Below are positions 8,186 to 16,205 of a DNA stretch of 64,000 nucleotides, piece after piece; position 1 is the stretch's first letter; each line of letters starts with the position of its first letter. This DNA is from an uncultured Sulfitobacter sp. GTDB taxonomy: Bacteria > Pseudomonadota > Alphaproteobacteria > Rhodobacterales > Rhodobacteraceae. The notes below the pieces were generated by a model, which was not told the DNA's origin, searched no databases, and saw only the letters and a program-made list of their open reading frames with translations. Where the stretch lies: contig CANMXJ010000009.1 in NCBI GenBank assembly GCA_947501805.1, positions 72,330 through 136,329 of the forward strand, written 5' to 3'. The translations under genes and the position numbers were made by a program.

Positions 8186-9439
8186 ATGACACTGATGACC
8201 TCTTGGGTGCAAAGCGCCAACAACGCCGACACCGATTTCCCGCTCAACAACCTGCCTTATGGCGTGTTTTCAACCGACACCCTTGAGGCCCGCTGCGGCG
8301 TCGCAATTGGTGACATGATCCTCGACATGGCCGCACTGGAAGAAGAAGGCAGCATCACGCTCGGTGATGAACCGGTGTTTGACGTACCCTATTGGAACGA
8401 TCTGATGGAAATGGGGCCGGATACATGGGACGCTCTTCGCACCCGCCTGTTCCAGCTCTTGAGCGCGGATTCGACCGAACAGGCCCGGATCGCACCCCAC
8501 CTTTTGCCCGCAGATGATGTCGAACTTCACATGCCGCTGGTAGTGTCCGAATACACTGATTTCTACGCAGGCCGCCAACACGCGCAGAACATGGGTGCCA
8601 TTCTGCGCGGCTCCCCAGATCTGCCGGCCAACTGGCTGCACATCCCGATTGGCTATAACGGGCGGGCCTCGTCCGTTGTGGTATCGGGCACAGACATCCT
8701 GCGCCCCAATGGCCAGACAAAAGCACCCGATGCGGATATGCCAAGCTTTGGCCCCTCAAAGCGTCTCGATATCGAGTTGGAACTGGGCGCAATTGTCGGC
8801 ACATCATCCGATTTCGGTGTGCCGATTACCGTGGACGAAGCGGACGCGATGATCTTTGGTTACGTGTTGCTGAACGACTGGTCAGCCCGCGACATACAAG
8901 GTTGGGAATACCAGCCGCTAGGCCCCTTTCAAGGCAAGGCATTTGGCACGTCCATCTCTCCCTGGATTGTGACCACTGCGGCATTGGCCCCTTTCCGCAC
9001 GCCCACACCGCCACGCGACAAGGAACTGCTTCCCTATTTGAACAGTAGTGTTGACGGATTGTTCGACATCAACCTTGAAGTCCAGATGCATCCCGAAGGG
9101 GCACCACACGCCAGTTCGATCAGCAAAACCAACTATCGTCGCATGTATTATTCAGCAGCAGAACAACTCTGCCACCATGCGGTTGGTGGTTGCGGGATGA
9201 ATGCTGGTGATCTTTTGGGATCAGGCACGATTTCCGGCCCGAACAAATCCGAGTATGGCTCCCTGCTGGAGTTAAGCTGGGCAGGTCGCGAACCTTTCAC
9301 ACTGGATACAGGTGAAACACGCAGTTTCCTTGAAGACGGTGACACGATAATCCTCAAGGGCCATTCGCAAGGGGACGGTTTCCGCGTCGGTTTCGGCTCT
9401 TGCGTTGGCAAGATCGCTCCCGCTGTTAAATTCCCTTAA
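8186..9439 (+). CDS. fahA: Fumarylacetoacetase
   Basis: Predicted 417 aa. It hydrolyses 4-fumarylacetoacetate to fumarate and acetoacetate, the last step of homogentisate breakdown. The N-terminal SH3-like domain begins DFPLNNLPYGVFS. The metal and catalytic region shows YTDFYAGRQHAQNMGAILR (catalytic His), LDIELELGAIVG (metal Glu ligands), YVLLNDWSARDIQGWEYQPLGPFQGKAF and the C-terminal GSGTISGP. These are class-I FAH signatures. A ribosome site (AGGA) precedes the ATG. It belongs to the hmgA operon, separated by 77 bases from the small peptide gene. Confidence 0.95.
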   Translation: MTLMTSWVQSANNADTDFPLNNLPYGVFSTDTLEARCGVAIGDMILDMAALEEEGSITLGDEPVFDVPYWNDLMEMGPDTWDALRTRLFQLLSADSTEQARIAPHLLPADDVELHMPLVVSEYTDFYAGRQHAQNMGAILRGSPDLPANWLHIPIGYNGRASSVVVSGTDILRPNGQTKAPDADMPSFGPSKRLDIELELGAIVGTSSDFGVPITVDEADAMIFGYVLLNDWSARDIQGWEYQPLGPFQGKAFGTSISPWIVTTAALAPFRTPTPPRDKELLPYLNSSVDGLFDINLEVQMHPEGAPHASSISKTNYRRMYYSAAEQLCHHAVGGCGMNAGDLLGSGTISGPNKSEYGSLLELSWAGREPFTLDTGETRSFLEDGDTIILKGHSQGDGFRVGFGSCVGKIAPAVKFP

Positions 9440-9482
9440 ACCCATTCTGAACAAGCAAGAAATATCAAGTTAGGACACCACT

Positions 9483-10433
9483 ATGGCCAAGGCATTTGCG
9501 TCCCAAGGGGACATGTCGGAAAAGAAAATCACCTTTGACGAAGTAGGCCGCGATTTGTGGGCGTTTACTGCTGAAGGCGACCCCAATTCAGGCGTCATCA
9601 TCGGTGATGAAAGCGTGATGATTGTCGAGGCGCAGGCAACACCGCGACTGGCAAACAAAGTCATCGAAAAGGTGCGCGAAGTTACAGACAAGCCAATCAC
9701 CCATCTGGTTCTAACGCATTACCACGCCGTTCGCGTGCTGGGGGCCTCTGCCTATGGGGCAGATCAGATCATCATGTCCGATGTGGCACGTGGCATGGTT
9801 GAGGAACGCGGTCAGGAAGACTGGGACAGCGAATTTCAACGCTTCCCCCGTCTGTTTGAAGGACACGAGAGCATTCCCGGCCTGACTTACCCAACAACAA
9901 CATTCAGCGACTCGATGACCGTCTATCTGGGCAAACGCCGCGTTGACATCAAGAAGATCGGCCGTGCCCACACCGCTGGTGACGCCATCATCCACGTGCC
10001 GGACGAGAATGTGATGTTTACAGGCGACATCGTCGAGGATCACTCCGCTTGCTACTGTGGTGACGGTTACTTTGGTGATTGGGGCCAGACGCTCGACAAC
10101 ATCAAGGCTTACGATGTGGACGCGATTGCGCCCGGCCGTGGGGGCGCATTGATCGGAAAGGACGCCGTTGCGCGCGCCATTGAATCGACCCGCGATTTTG
10201 TTGACAGCACCTACGCGCCTGCCGCACGGGTTGCAGCGCGTGGCGGCTCGCTCAAGGAAGCGTGGGACGCCGTGCGCGCCTCCTGTGACCCCAAGTTCAA
10301 GGACTATGCCATTTACGAGCATTGTCTGCCCTTCAATGTGTCCCGCGCCTATGACGAGGCCCGCGGCATAGCGCATCCCCGCATCTGGACGGACAAGCGA
10401 GATCTTGAGATGTGGGCAGAACTGCAGGGTTAA
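9483..10433 (+). CDS. Metallo-beta-lactamase-fold protein with altered metal motif
   Basis: Predicted 316 aa. The MBL fold is visible: the strand-turn VIIGDESVMIVEAQ, a motif at residues 79-84, AHTAGDAIIHVP and FTGDIVEDHSACYCGDGYFGDW. The usual HxHxDH is here HYHAVR: both first histidines are kept but Asp and the third His are replaced by Val83 and Arg84. The second metal site is therefore likely lost or rebuilt, while the mononuclear site (H79, H81, later His/Asp) may remain. It lies 43 bases after fahA and probably belongs to homogentisate catabolism. A hydrolase acting on a lactone or thioester side product is possible, but unproven. Confidence 0.8.
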   Translation: MAKAFASQGDMSEKKITFDEVGRDLWAFTAEGDPNSGVIIGDESVMIVEAQATPRLANKVIEKVREVTDKPITHLVLTHYHAVRVLGASAYGADQIIMSDVARGMVEERGQEDWDSEFQRFPRLFEGHESIPGLTYPTTTFSDSMTVYLGKRRVDIKKIGRAHTAGDAIIHVPDENVMFTGDIVEDHSACYCGDGYFGDWGQTLDNIKAYDVDAIAPGRGGALIGKDAVARAIESTRDFVDSTYAPAARVAARGGSLKEAWDAVRASCDPKFKDYAIYEHCLPFNVSRAYDEARGIAHPRIWTDKRDLEMWAELQG

Positions 10434-10442
10434 GCAACACCA

Positions 10443-10712
10443 ATGCAAATCCTTTTTCTGGTGATGAGCGCCCTCGTCTTTGCGATGTGGGCGCTCTCCA
10501 TAGTCCGCACGATTCTCGCGGTCCGAAATCGTGCGGCAACCCGTACCGGAAACACGATACCGGGGACGGCGGAAACACTGCGTGAATGGGACATCTGGTG
10601 GCGCGATCCCGCCTTGCGACCCGAACGCCGCCAACTCTTTTTCATGACATGTTCAGTGGCGGCACTCTCGATATTGGCAAGTTTGCCGACCAATCCACCC
10701 GCTCTGGATTAA
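10443..10712 (+). CDS. Small two-helix membrane protein, end of the hmg operon
   Basis: Predicted 89 aa, starting 9 bases after the MBL-fold gene. Hydrophobic helices at about residues 3-24 and 66-83 flank a soluble loop with LREWDIWWRDPALRPERR. No clear ribosome site precedes the ATG, so translation may depend on the upstream gene. Family not recognised. Confidence 0.55.
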   Translation: MQILFLVMSALVFAMWALSIVRTILAVRNRAATRTGNTIPGTAETLREWDIWWRDPALRPERRQLFFMTCSVAALSILASLPTNPPALD

Positions 10713-11186
10713 ATGACACAATGCTGTTCCTGCCGCCTGATCAAGAGGGATTCGAAACTGGAACAGCGCCAATTCATCAACATAAGGCCAGAATTTCCGA
10801 AACAAGATGCATGCATCGGGCCCACAGCCTGCCGCCACAAAAAAATCAACCTGCAATCAGCGCCTAACGCGCTAACTACGCGCGATTGAATGATGTTTGT
10901 TCTCAAACGACATTCAAATGACGATTAGCGGCGCATAGCGGGCTGAAAATCCAAGCGGTTGGGCCGGTATGCCCGCCACTTGATCGGACAAACGACCCAA
11001 TCAGTCCCGTGCAGCACGAATTCACCCCATCCCGTTACGACAACTTGATGCCTGAGGCTTGACCTTTAGCGTCACTGTGTTTGACTGCGTCCGATGCTTC
11101 ACTCCGAAGCACAAGAAAAAGAGCGGTAAAAGCCGCATCACCGACGGGCGGCTCACATGCTGCCACCCAACAGAAGAGGAAGAATA
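10713..11186. other. 474-base gap without a supported gene
   Basis: No open frame here has a plausible start and composition. The region is the end of the hmg unit and the leader of the binding-protein gene; its one clear structure is the palindrome at 10886-10917, listed separately. Confidence 0.4.
10886..10917. promoter_or_regulatory. 32-bp imperfect palindrome upstream of the binding-protein gene
   Basis: Arms TTGAATGATGTTTG and CAAACGACATTCAA match at 12 of 14 positions around the spacer TTCT. It may be a regulator-binding site or an RNA hairpin. The position, 270 bases before the coding start, fits an upstream operator less well than an isolated element, so the role is open. Confidence 0.35.
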
Positions 11187-12851
11187 ATGAGTTTTTTAAC
11201 ACGTACCGGTAAAGCACTGCCACAGTCCGTTCTGGATTCAGCCGAAGCGGCCAAGAAAGATCCGGTCAACCGCCGCGAATTCCTGGCCATCGCAAGCGCG
11301 TTTGGTGCGACAACGGCAACCGCTTACGCAATGATCGGCATGCCAACCCCTGCCAAGGCTGCAGGCCACAAAGAAGGCGGCACCGTGCGCATGCAGATGG
11401 AAGTCCGCGCACTGAAAGACCCCCGCACCTATGACTGGTCGCAAATCGCCAACTTCTCGCGTGGTTGGCTCGAGTATCTTGCCATTTGGGAAAACGACGG
11501 CACGTTCACACCCGCCCTGCTGGAAAGCTGGGAAATCAATGATGACGCGACCGAGTACACGCTGAATGTGCGCAAAGGCGTCAAGTGGAACAACGGCGAC
11601 GATTTTACCGCCGAAGACGTTGCACGCAATATCATCGGTTGGTGTGACAAATCGCTTGAGGGCAACTCCATGGCGGGCCGCTTTGCGACGCTGGTTGATG
11701 AAGTCACCGGCAAAGCCATCGAAGGCGCGGTCGAAGTTGTGGACAGCCACACCGTCAAATTGAACCTGCCGGTTTCCGATATCACACTGATCCCCGGTAT
11801 GGCCGATTATCCTGCTGCCATCACACACAGCTCCTTTGATGCTGAACAAATGATGGAAAACCCGATTGGCACCGGCGCATATCTGCCAGAGTCACTGGAA
11901 GTAGGCGTCAAAAGTGTGCTGGTGAAGAACCCAGATCACACATGGTGGGGCACCGAGGTCTTTGGCGGTCCCTATATCGACCGTCTGGAATACATCGACT
12001 ACGGCACGGACCCCTCCGCATGGATCGCGGCCGCCGAAGCCGAAGAGGTCGATACATTCTATTCCATGGAAGGCGAATACATCGACATCATGTCAACGCT
12101 GGACGGTTGGGTAGAGAACTCCATCGCAACGGCGGCAACCATTGTTATCCGCCCGAACCAGTTGGCCGAAGTGGATGGCATGAAGCCTTATGCAGACAAA
12201 CGTGTGCGTCAGGCGATTGCTATGGCTGTCGACAACGAAGTGCTGCTTGAGCTTGGCTACGCCGGACGTGGATTGGTAGCGGACAACCACCATGTTGGCC
12301 CGATGCACCCCGAATTTGCGGAAATTCCACCCCGCAAGGTCGATCCTGCAGCGGCAAAGGCCCTGATGGAAGAAGCTGGCATGGCGGATTTCGAACATGA
12401 GCTGCTATCGATTGACGATGCATGGCGCAAAGACACCACAGACGCGGTGGCAGCCCAGTTGCGGGATGCAGGTATCAAGGTTAAGCGGACGATCCTGCCC
12501 GGTTCAACCTTCTGGAATGACTGGGTAAAATACCCGTTCTCCTCCACAAACTGGAACGCGCGTCCGTTGGGCGTTCAGATCTGGGCATTGGCCTATCGTT
12601 CGGGTGAAGCATGGAACGAAGCGGGCTATGCCAGTGAAGAGTTCGATGCCCTGTTGACCGAAGCGCTGGCAACCGCCGACGTAGAAGCACGCCGCGCGAT
12701 CATGGCAAAAGGTCAGATGTTGATGCAGGAAGATGGCGTCACGATCCAGCCTTACTGGCGCTCTCTCTACAACCACTCCAAGGAAGGTCTGATTGGTGCA
12801 GAGCACCACATCGGTTTTGAGTATCATCCTGCACGGATGGCTTGGACCTAA
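11187..12851 (+). CDS. ABC transporter substrate-binding protein, peptide/nickel family
   Basis: Predicted 554 aa of solute-binding family 5. The N-terminus has a long positively charged region with [16 protein letters not shown], a twin-arginine-like export signal, and a cleavage region near PAKAAG. Core family features are [26 protein letters not shown] and [23 protein letters not shown]. It binds an oligopeptide or similar ligand in the periplasm. The ATG at 11187 follows AGAGGAAGAATA; a start at 11157 is less likely. No permease or ATPase genes adjoin it, so it must use a transporter encoded elsewhere (yejBEF in this window has its own binding protein). A terminator follows. Confidence 0.88.
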   Translation: MSFLTRTGKALPQSVLDSAEAAKKDPVNRREFLAIASAFGATTATAYAMIGMPTPAKAAGHKEGGTVRMQMEVRALKDPRTYDWSQIANFSRGWLEYLAIWENDGTFTPALLESWEINDDATEYTLNVRKGVKWNNGDDFTAEDVARNIIGWCDKSLEGNSMAGRFATLVDEVTGKAIEGAVEVVDSHTVKLNLPVSDITLIPGMADYPAAITHSSFDAEQMMENPIGTGAYLPESLEVGVKSVLVKNPDHTWWGTEVFGGPYIDRLEYIDYGTDPSAWIAAAEAEEVDTFYSMEGEYIDIMSTLDGWVENSIATAATIVIRPNQLAEVDGMKPYADKRVRQAIAMAVDNEVLLELGYAGRGLVADNHHVGPMHPEFAEIPPRKVDPAAAKALMEEAGMADFEHELLSIDDAWRKDTTDAVAAQLRDAGIKVKRTILPGSTFWNDWVKYPFSSTNWNARPLGVQIWALAYRSGEAWNEAGYASEEFDALLTEALATADVEARRAIMAKGQMLMQEDGVTIQPYWRSLYNHSKEGLIGAEHHIGFEYHPARMAWT

Positions 12852-12875
12852 GCCCTTCCAACACGCGACAGGATC

Positions 12876-12903
12876 GGGGCTGCGCATCGCGCGGCCCCTT
12901 TTC
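12876..12903 (+). terminator. Rho-independent terminator after the binding-protein gene
   Basis: A strong stem GGGGC-t-GCGC, loop ATC, GCGC-g-GCCCC is followed by TTTTC. It lies 24 bases after the stop codon and before the convergent end of the box cluster. Confidence 0.8.
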
Positions 12904-12939
12904 ATTCAAAGACATCGTTAGAGAGCATGAAACGAGAAC

Positions 12940-13446
12940 TCAGGGACGTCCGGGCACGTCCTGTTTAGTTGGAAAATTCACCGCCTTTATCAAGAGGGAC
13001 TTGACCTCGTGATCACTGATGCCGTTTTCCTGAAATGACGCGCATACTGAAGCCAAGGCCGCATTCATCTGCGTCACCAACACATCATCAGACAGCTCGC
13101 TGCGTGTGACCTTGCCAAACCATGCTTCCTCCAGAATCAAATCCTCAATCAGAGGGTCGATCACGGCTCCGCCCCCACCGGGATAACGGTAGTACCCAAC
13201 ACCGCCCCCCTTCCCCATACGCCCCTCAGCAACCATACGCGGCAGGATCGGAACGGGACGGTCCGGCACACGTGCCAGCACTTTTTCAAGGCCAACCAGA
13301 TCCTGCGCTTCGCAAGGGCCCATCGTATAACCCCACGCACAAAGGGCTTCATCCAACTCCCAAGGGTTTGTGTGGTGGTACATCAGACGTTCAGCTTCAA
13401 GCCAGAACGCATTCTGCAGCGCCAGAACCATGGCTGTTTCGTTCAT
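12940..13446 (-). CDS. 3-hydroxyacyl-CoA dehydrogenase C-terminal domain protein
   Basis: Predicted 168 aa. It matches only the C-terminal dimerisation/catalytic half of 3-hydroxyacyl-CoA dehydrogenases: NEAFWLEAERL-like start, DEALCAWGYTMGPCEAQDLVGL and MVAEGRMGKGGGVGYYRYP, which parallels the G-x-x-G-x-K-x-G-x-G-F-Y motif. The NAD-binding Rossmann domain is absent, so it cannot act as a dehydrogenase by itself. The start overlaps the boxR stop by 4 bases. It may be a subunit or relic for beta-oxidation of the ring-cleavage product; the complete enzyme would be encoded elsewhere. Confidence 0.75.
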   Translation of the reverse strand: MNETAMVLALQNAFWLEAERLMYHHTNPWELDEALCAWGYTMGPCEAQDLVGLEKVLARVPDRPVPILPRMVAEGRMGKGGGVGYYRYPGGGGAVIDPLIEDLILEEAWFGKVTRSELSDDVLVTQMNAALASVCASFQENGISDHEVKSLLIKAVNFPTKQDVPGRP

Positions 13447-14339
13447 GTTACCGGATCAAGAAAACGGTGTTTTGCAATCACCGCCAGTAGATCGTTAAGG
13501 GACGATCCCACGACACGGTTCGCTGTATCCACTTGCGCCTCAGCCTGTGCATAAAGAGGCGAGCGGGCATCAAGTAACTCCTTGAGATGCGCCATGGCCG
13601 CTGGATTGCCCTGCATCGGTCGGTGGTCGCCCTGTGCACGCACGCGTTGCATATGTTCAGGCGGGCTTGTCCTTATCCAGACCGAATGGAACCGCTCCAA
13701 CAAGTGGGCATAGGTGGTTTCATCTGCAACGATACCACCAGCCACCGCAAGGATCACACGGTCATGGCGCAGGCTAATGCGCTCGAGCGCCTGGGCTTCC
13801 ATACGGCGGTATCCGGCTTCACCGTAGAATGCCATCACCTCGGCCAGCGGCATATCGGCATGTTCTTCGATGTTGTCATTCAACTCGACAAAGGGAATGC
13901 CAAGTGCGGCCCCCGCCATTTTCCCCAAGGTCGATTTGCCCGCGCCGCGCAACCCGATCAGACAGATACGGCCCGATCGCATCAGCCGTGGGTTTTGTGT
14001 AGCAAGCATCCCACGCACCTGATGTTGGACAGCGAGCGGTGCCTGACGAAACAACGTCGCTACCCGCTGCACATCATGATCCATCGGCGTGATGTCAGCC
14101 AAAAGTGTCTCGATCCGCACATCCAGAGCCTCGGCCACCCGCTGCAACAGCAAGATCGAGATATTGCCCTCTCCCGCTTCTAGCTGCGCCAGATAACGGG
14201 GCGACACCCCGGACCGTTCTGATAAGACTCTACGCGGCAAGCCGCGCTGTTTGCGCACCTCAGCCACACGCGCAGCCAGCCGCGTGATCAACTTGGCCCC
14301 CTCATCTGTGGCTTTTGGTGTGTCGGTTACAATGCTCAT
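13443..14339 (-). CDS. boxR: BoxR-type regulator of benzoyl-CoA catabolism (HTH plus shikimate-kinase-like domain)
   Basis: Predicted 298 aa. Residues about 20-80 form an XRE-type helix-turn-helix (RVLSERSGVSPRYLAQLEAGEGNIS). Residues about 125-295 resemble shikimate kinase with a P-loop GLRGAGKSTLGK. This fusion defines the BzdR/BoxR family, where benzoyl-CoA binds the kinase-like domain and releases the repressor from DNA. The gene lies 33 bases downstream of the thioesterase gene in the box unit, so it is likely autoregulated. The ATG at 14339 is chosen over a TTG at 14351. Its likely operators are the TGCA arrays before boxC, bclA and dctP. Confidence 0.92.
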   Translation of the reverse strand: MSIVTDTPKATDEGAKLITRLAARVAEVRKQRGLPRRVLSERSGVSPRYLAQLEAGEGNISILLLQRVAEALDVRIETLLADITPMDHDVQRVATLFRQAPLAVQHQVRGMLATQNPRLMRSGRICLIGLRGAGKSTLGKMAGAALGIPFVELNDNIEEHADMPLAEVMAFYGEAGYRRMEAQALERISLRHDRVILAVAGGIVADETTYAHLLERFHSVWIRTSPPEHMQRVRAQGDHRPMQGNPAAMAHLKELLDARSPLYAQAEAQVDTANRVVGSSLNDLLAVIAKHRFLDPVT

Positions 14340-14372
14340 ATCAACAAACAATACCCATTCTTACGGGCAACC

Positions 14373-14795
14373 TTATAAGGCCCGGATGAGCGGTTCGATC
14401 ACCCGTCGCAATTCATCCGGTACGTTTTGGCTTTTGAATTGGTCTGCAATGGTGAAAACGCAGGTAAACAATCCCTCAAAGCAGAGCACGTCATCCTGAC
14501 GTGCTTTGACAGCAAAGGTGATAGATTTATTGCCCAAACGCGTTGGAAAAGTCTCGCACATCAACATATGGCGCGGCGTTACCGGGCTACGAAAATCCAG
14601 TTCCATACGGACAAACGGCGTGCCGACATTGCGGTCAATCTCCATCTGGAACCAACCGTCACCGTCAAGATGCGCCTCCCACCATGCGTTGATCGCATCC
14701 AGCGAGAAGTAAGGAAGTCGCGCCGTATAGGCGATACGCGCCGGATCACAGTCACCCCAGGTGACATTGACGGGATGCACAAAGACATCCGTCAT
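14373..14795 (-). CDS. Hotdog-fold acyl-CoA thioesterase in the box operon
   Basis: Predicted 140 aa. The 4-hydroxybenzoyl-CoA thioesterase signature WGDCDPARIAYTARLPYF is at residues 13-30, with the catalytic Asp at about position 17. Its ATG directly abuts the boxA stop codon. It may recycle CoA from stalled aromatic or ring-opened CoA esters, or protect against CoA depletion; thioesterases are often found in box clusters. Substrate inferred only from context. Confidence 0.85.
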   Translation of the reverse strand: MTDVFVHPVNVTWGDCDPARIAYTARLPYFSLDAINAWWEAHLDGDGWFQMEIDRNVGTPFVRMELDFRSPVTPRHMLMCETFPTRLGNKSITFAVKARQDDVLCFEGLFTCVFTIADQFKSQNVPDELRRVIEPLIRAL

Positions 14796-15971
14796 CTAAT
14801 AGGTTTCCACATGATACCGCCCGTCTTCACGCATTGCGTCGCGCAAAGCCGTCCACTGCTGGCCGATGCTTTCCGCAATTGAGGTCAAGGCCAGCTCAAC
14901 GCCTTCCTCCATCCCGCGCAACCCGCAAATGTAGATGTGCAGTTTCTCGTCCTGCAACAACGTAGCAATAGCGTCTTCCTCGGCCCGCATACGATCCTGA
15001 ACGTATTCCTTGTCACCGTCGGGTAAACGACTGAACACCAGATGCTGTTTCATCAGGCTTTCCGGTACTTTTTTGAGAGGTCCGAAATACGGCAAACTTT
15101 CAGGCGTGCGTGCGCCAAAGAACATGGTCATGCCGCCTGTCGCACCAGTCCGCTGTCGCTGCATGGTAAAGGCGCGCATAGGTGCCGACCCTGTTCCCGT
15201 GCAAATCAAAAGCAGATGCGCGTCCGGCGTTGATGGCATCAGAAATGTAGCACCAAAGGGACCGGTGACTTCAACGCTGTCACCCTGTTTCAGATCGCAC
15301 AGAAAATTCGAGGCCAGCCCGTTTTCCTCACGTTTCACCGTAAGCGAAATGTTGTGATATCCGGACCGCTCGCCATCACGGGGACTTGAAACCGAATAAA
15401 GACGCGGCAGATGCGCGTTCCCGTCAGCATCCGTGCCGGGCGGAATAATCCCAACAGATTGTCCCTCAAGCACAGGAAACGGCAGCGCACCGGGATCAAG
15501 GATCAGATGGCGCACATCGTGATCCGGATCATCCGTCAGCCGGTAGTTGCCTTGGACGGTCATCTTGGCGGGTTTGCCAAGGTTGTACATGTTGATTGCC
15601 GGTTTGCCTGCAGAATCCGGGGCACGTGCCTTACCGCCAGCCCCTTTGTGCGCCTCGGCCAACAGCGCTTCGATCGGATCGATCTCAGCATCCGCCGCAA
15701 CTGGTGCAACTTCTATGTCTTCCTGTTCTGGCAGCTCTTCCATTTCGTACTGCTCTTCCAAGGTGTATGGCGTCGATACGACCCGCCATTCGTCAATAGA
15801 GCCGGTCGGACAGACCGGAATACAGTCCATGCAAAAGTTGCAGATGTCGGCATTAACAACGACATTGTTGTCGTCATGTTCAATCGCGCCAATTGGACAG
15901 GTCATTTCACAGGTGTAACACCGGATGCAAATCTCAGGGTCGATCAGGTGTTGTTTGACAGGCTGGTTCAT
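14796..15971 (-). CDS. boxA: Benzoyl-CoA 2,3-epoxidase reductase component BoxA
   Basis: Predicted 391 aa. It passes electrons from NADPH to the oxygenase BoxB. Two [4Fe-4S] motifs lie at C15-x2-C18-x2-C21-x3-C25 and C44-x2-C47-x2-C50-x3-C54. After an acidic linker comes a ferredoxin-NADP reductase module: RLYSVSSPRDGE (FAD), CTGTGSAPMRAF (nucleotide) and YICGLRGMEEGV near the C-terminus. The ATG at 15971 overlaps the stop of the small ferredoxin-like gene by four bases. The box pathway opens benzoyl-CoA through an epoxide and occurs in the cytoplasm. Confidence 0.95.
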   Translation of the reverse strand: MNQPVKQHLIDPEICIRCYTCEMTCPIGAIEHDDNNVVVNADICNFCMDCIPVCPTGSIDEWRVVSTPYTLEEQYEMEELPEQEDIEVAPVAADAEIDPIEALLAEAHKGAGGKARAPDSAGKPAINMYNLGKPAKMTVQGNYRLTDDPDHDVRHLILDPGALPFPVLEGQSVGIIPPGTDADGNAHLPRLYSVSSPRDGERSGYHNISLTVKREENGLASNFLCDLKQGDSVEVTGPFGATFLMPSTPDAHLLLICTGTGSAPMRAFTMQRQRTGATGGMTMFFGARTPESLPYFGPLKKVPESLMKQHLVFSRLPDGDKEYVQDRMRAEEDAIATLLQDEKLHIYICGLRGMEEGVELALTSIAESIGQQWTALRDAMREDGRYHVETY

Positions 15972-16138
15972 GTGGCGCGCTTTCGCAGCAAGAGATCGGG
16001 AAGCAGCATGGTGTCGACAAGTGCCGCGCAGATGCCCTGACAAGCCTCACAACCGATACAGGGCGAGTTCAACTGGCTGATCTCAGTAGCTAACGTGCTG
16101 GTTCGCGGGGCATGCGCGACAATGCGACTTGATTGCAT
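15968..16138 (-). CDS. 56-aa single-cluster ferredoxin-like protein between boxB and boxA
   Basis: A small gene too short to be noticed easily. From ATG at 16138 (ribosome site GGGAGA) it encodes 56 residues with C27-x2-C30-x2-C33-x3-C37 in SPCIGCEACQGICAAL, the same spacing as one BoxA [4Fe-4S] motif but without the following proline. The N-terminus has no second motif, so only one cluster can be bound. The stop overlaps the boxA start (ATGA), so the two are translated together. A role in electron transfer or in assembling the BoxAB complex is inferred. It could alternatively be a relic of a duplicated BoxA N-terminus. Confidence 0.7.
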   Translation of the reverse strand: MQSSRIVAHAPRTSTLATEISQLNSPCIGCEACQGICAALVDTMLLPDLLLRKRAT

Positions 16139-16205
16139 GGGTGTCTCCCTGTCTACAGTATGCTGAAATACCCCCATCGGCCAAGCAGACGGGGGTGTTA
16201 GGACA

